Of a stretch of 64,000 bases of DNA, positions 62,632-64,000 are shown piece after piece. Position 1 is the first letter of the stretch, and the number at the start of each line of letters is the position of its first letter. The notes beneath the pieces were generated by a model, which searched no databases, was not told the origin of the DNA, and saw only the letters and a program-made list of their open reading frames with translations. Where the stretch lies: the NCBI GenBank assembly GCA_003542575.1, contig DPKJ01000014.1, forward strand, positions 238,566 to 302,565. The letters are read 5' to 3'. Source of the stretch: Rikenellaceae bacterium. Lineage in GTDB: Bacteria > Bacteroidota > Bacteroidia > Bacteroidales > UBA932. The position numbers were made by a program, and so were the translations under genes.

Positions 62632-64000
62632 ATGAAACGATTTATACTGATATTATTTTCTCTGTTCCTGATAACTGCCGCAAATGCACAGATAACGGCG
62701 GTTTGGAGTTACCAGCAAAAAGACAACGGTGATGGCACAATTGACCTTATATTCAATGCCGATATCGAAAAAAACTGGTACATGTACAATGCAGACCTCA
62801 TTCCAAATGGTCCGCTGCCAACTACATTTGAAATTAAAGGTAACAACGGTTTTGTTGCCGTAGGAAAACTCAGAGACAACATGAAGGCCAAGACCAAAAT
62901 GGATGATGCCTTTGGTGTTGAGGTTAAGATTTTTGAACAGAGAGGCTCTTTTGTTCAGACAATCAGAAGAACAGATGCAGGGAGCTTTAAAGTAGAGGGA
63001 ATTCTTACCTTCCAGACCTGTAATGGATCTGAGTGCCTGATGGACGAACTGGATGTTGTGTTTGATATTCCTGCAGGAGAGGTAGCTGAATTCACAGAGG
63101 AGGAGATGATCCCGATATCTGCCCAAGAGAGTGATCAAGCATTCGGTGGTAATGCTAAGGGATCAACAGAGGGGCTGCTTGTTTTTCTTTTGATTGCATT
63201 TGCAGCGGGTCTTGGAGGTGTCTTCACACCTTGCGTATTCCCAATGATTCCAATGACTGTAAGTTTTTTCATAGGTGGCACAGGTGCTAAAAAGGCAGGC
63301 ATAATCAAGGGTTTGATTTTCGGACTCTCGGTTACACTCATTTATACAATGGTTGGTGTTATTGTTGCCATGTTCCAGAGCACAGATGCAACCGATTTCA
63401 TGGGAACCCACTGGATACCAAACTTTCTTTTTGCAGCGCTATTTATAACTTTTGCAATATCTTTTCTTGGGGCATTTGAAATTACGCTCCCCACAGGTCT
63501 TGCAAATAAAGCAGATGCACAGGCAGATAAAGGTGGCTACATTGCCTCTTTCTTTGTTGCCTTTGCAATGGTTATTGTATCATTTTCATGTACAGGCCCT
63601 TTTGTAGGTTCAATTCTGGCTGCTGCGGTAACCGGAGGTCTTGCTCTAAAGCCCATACTGGGAATGTTCGCATTCGGTCTTGCATTTTCGCTACCGTTTG
63701 TAATCTTCTCATTCTTCCCGTCGCTAATGAAAAAGATGCCTAAATCGGGCGGATGGCTCAATGTTGTTAAGGTGGTATTCGCATTTATCCTAATGGCATT
63801 TGCAATGAAATATCTTTACACGGTTGACGCATACTTTGGATGGGGTATTCTAAACCGCGCCATATTTATCTCAATCTGGATTGTAATTGCAATTCTGTTG
63901 GGAATGTACCTTCTTGGCAAGATAACTACATTACACGACTCAAAAGTTGAGTCTGTAGGTGTATCGAGGATTATCTTTGCGATAGCCTCTTTCGCTTTTG
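62632..64000 (+). CDS. dsbD: Thiol:disulfide interchange protein DsbD, incomplete at the window end
   Basis: A 456-codon open part begins MKRFILILFSLFLITAANAQ (signal peptide) and runs off the right edge. An N-terminal DsbD-alpha/DsbC-like domain carries CNGSEC, matching the catalytic Cys pair of nDsbD. The membrane domain follows from about residue 180: 'GGVFTPCVFPMIPMTVSFF' (Cys of helix 1) and 'SFSCTGPFVGSILAAA' (Cys of helix 4), the pair that moves electrons across the membrane. The thioredoxin-like C-terminal domain would be beyond the window. It carries reducing power from cytoplasmic thioredoxin to the periplasm. Confidence 0.92.
   Translation, partial: MKRFILILFSLFLITAANAQITAVWSYQQKDNGDGTIDLIFNADIEKNWYMYNADLIPNGPLPTTFEIKGNNGFVAVGKLRDNMKAKTKMDDAFGVEVKIFEQRGSFVQTIRRTDAGSFKVEGILTFQTCNGSECLMDELDVVFDIPAGEVAEFTEEEMIPISAQESDQAFGGNAKGSTEGLLVFLLIAFAAGLGGVFTPCVFPMIPMTVSFFIGGTGAKKAGIIKGLIFGLSVTLIYTMVGVIVAMFQSTDATDFMGTHWIPNFLFAALFITFAISFLGAFEITLPTGLANKADAQADKGGYIASFFVAFAMVIVSFSCTGPFVGSILAAAVTGGLALKPILGMFAFGLAFSLPFVIFSFFPSLMKKMPKSGGWLNVVKVVFAFILMAFAMKYLYTVDAYFGWGILNRAIFISIWIVIAILLGMYLLGKITTLHDSKVESVGVSRIIFAIASFAF

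Overview
The window looks like a chromosomal segment of a member of the Bacteroidales (phylum Bacteroidota). The reasons are a fused SecDF, a FloA/NfeD pair, many lipoproteins, two FISUMP-domain proteins, a LruC-domain protein, the 3' end of a TonB-dependent receptor, a eukaryote-type glycyl-tRNA synthetase, and repeated use of the Bacteroidota -7 promoter element TAnnTTTG ahead of genes and both tRNAs. No species can be named from the sequence alone.

Layout. 1-3.8 kb is core: the secDF start, a divergent PD40/SPOR-like envelope protein, and the nfeD-floA pair. 3.9-5.4 kb holds tRNA-Ser(GCT), a cluster of REP-like palindromes and a small basic protein flanked by palindromic direct repeats. 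5.3-14.5 kb is strikingly AT-rich. It is built like an integron cassette array without an integrase: large hairpin sites resembling attC (R''/R' cores plus a long imperfect stem) separate a 1251-residue nuclease-NACHT NTPase, a membrane protein plus partner, an unknown protein, a TPR-HEPN protein and a duplicated-domain periplasmic protein. 14.5-21.3 kb continues with defence or conflict genes: a McrB/McrC-like (DUF2357) type IV restriction pair, an isochorismatase-like hydrolase and an AbiEi/AbiEii toxin-antitoxin pair. 21.7-24.4 kb is decayed: an IS21 scrap, a frameshifted beta-propeller lipoprotein and a dead IS3-family element sitting in a palindrome made of its own end sequences. 24.5-36 kb is an accessory stretch of small, mostly co-oriented genes: DUF998, TIGR04076, Crp, methyltransferase, an internally deleted DUF2200, BRO-Fic, three GNATs, acyltransferase, YdeI, FISUMP, ICMT-like, transglutaminase and TauE.

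30-46 kb carries two families of short inverted-repeat (MITE-like) elements between genes for a metallophosphatase, a two-domain subtilase, catalase-peroxidase KatG, a CxxCxG-rich membrane protein, a DUF4143 ATPase and an SLC13 transporter. 47.7-52.7 kb is a surface/lipoprotein region with a paralogous lipoprotein pair, a TonB-receptor relic and a LruC operon. 52.9-64 kb returns to core genes: tRNA-Pro, a CHASE4-like histidine kinase, asnA, a radical SAM protein, a DHOD-like protein, glyS and dsbD, which runs off the end.

Working together: the 5-28 kb block concentrates genes that sense or act against invaders or cause growth arrest (NACHT-nuclease, TPR-HEPN, McrBC-like, AbiE, Fic). The attC-like sites suggest that at least the first part was assembled as cassettes. 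The strongest candidates for something undescribed are this integrase-less defence cassette array and the two MITE-like families.
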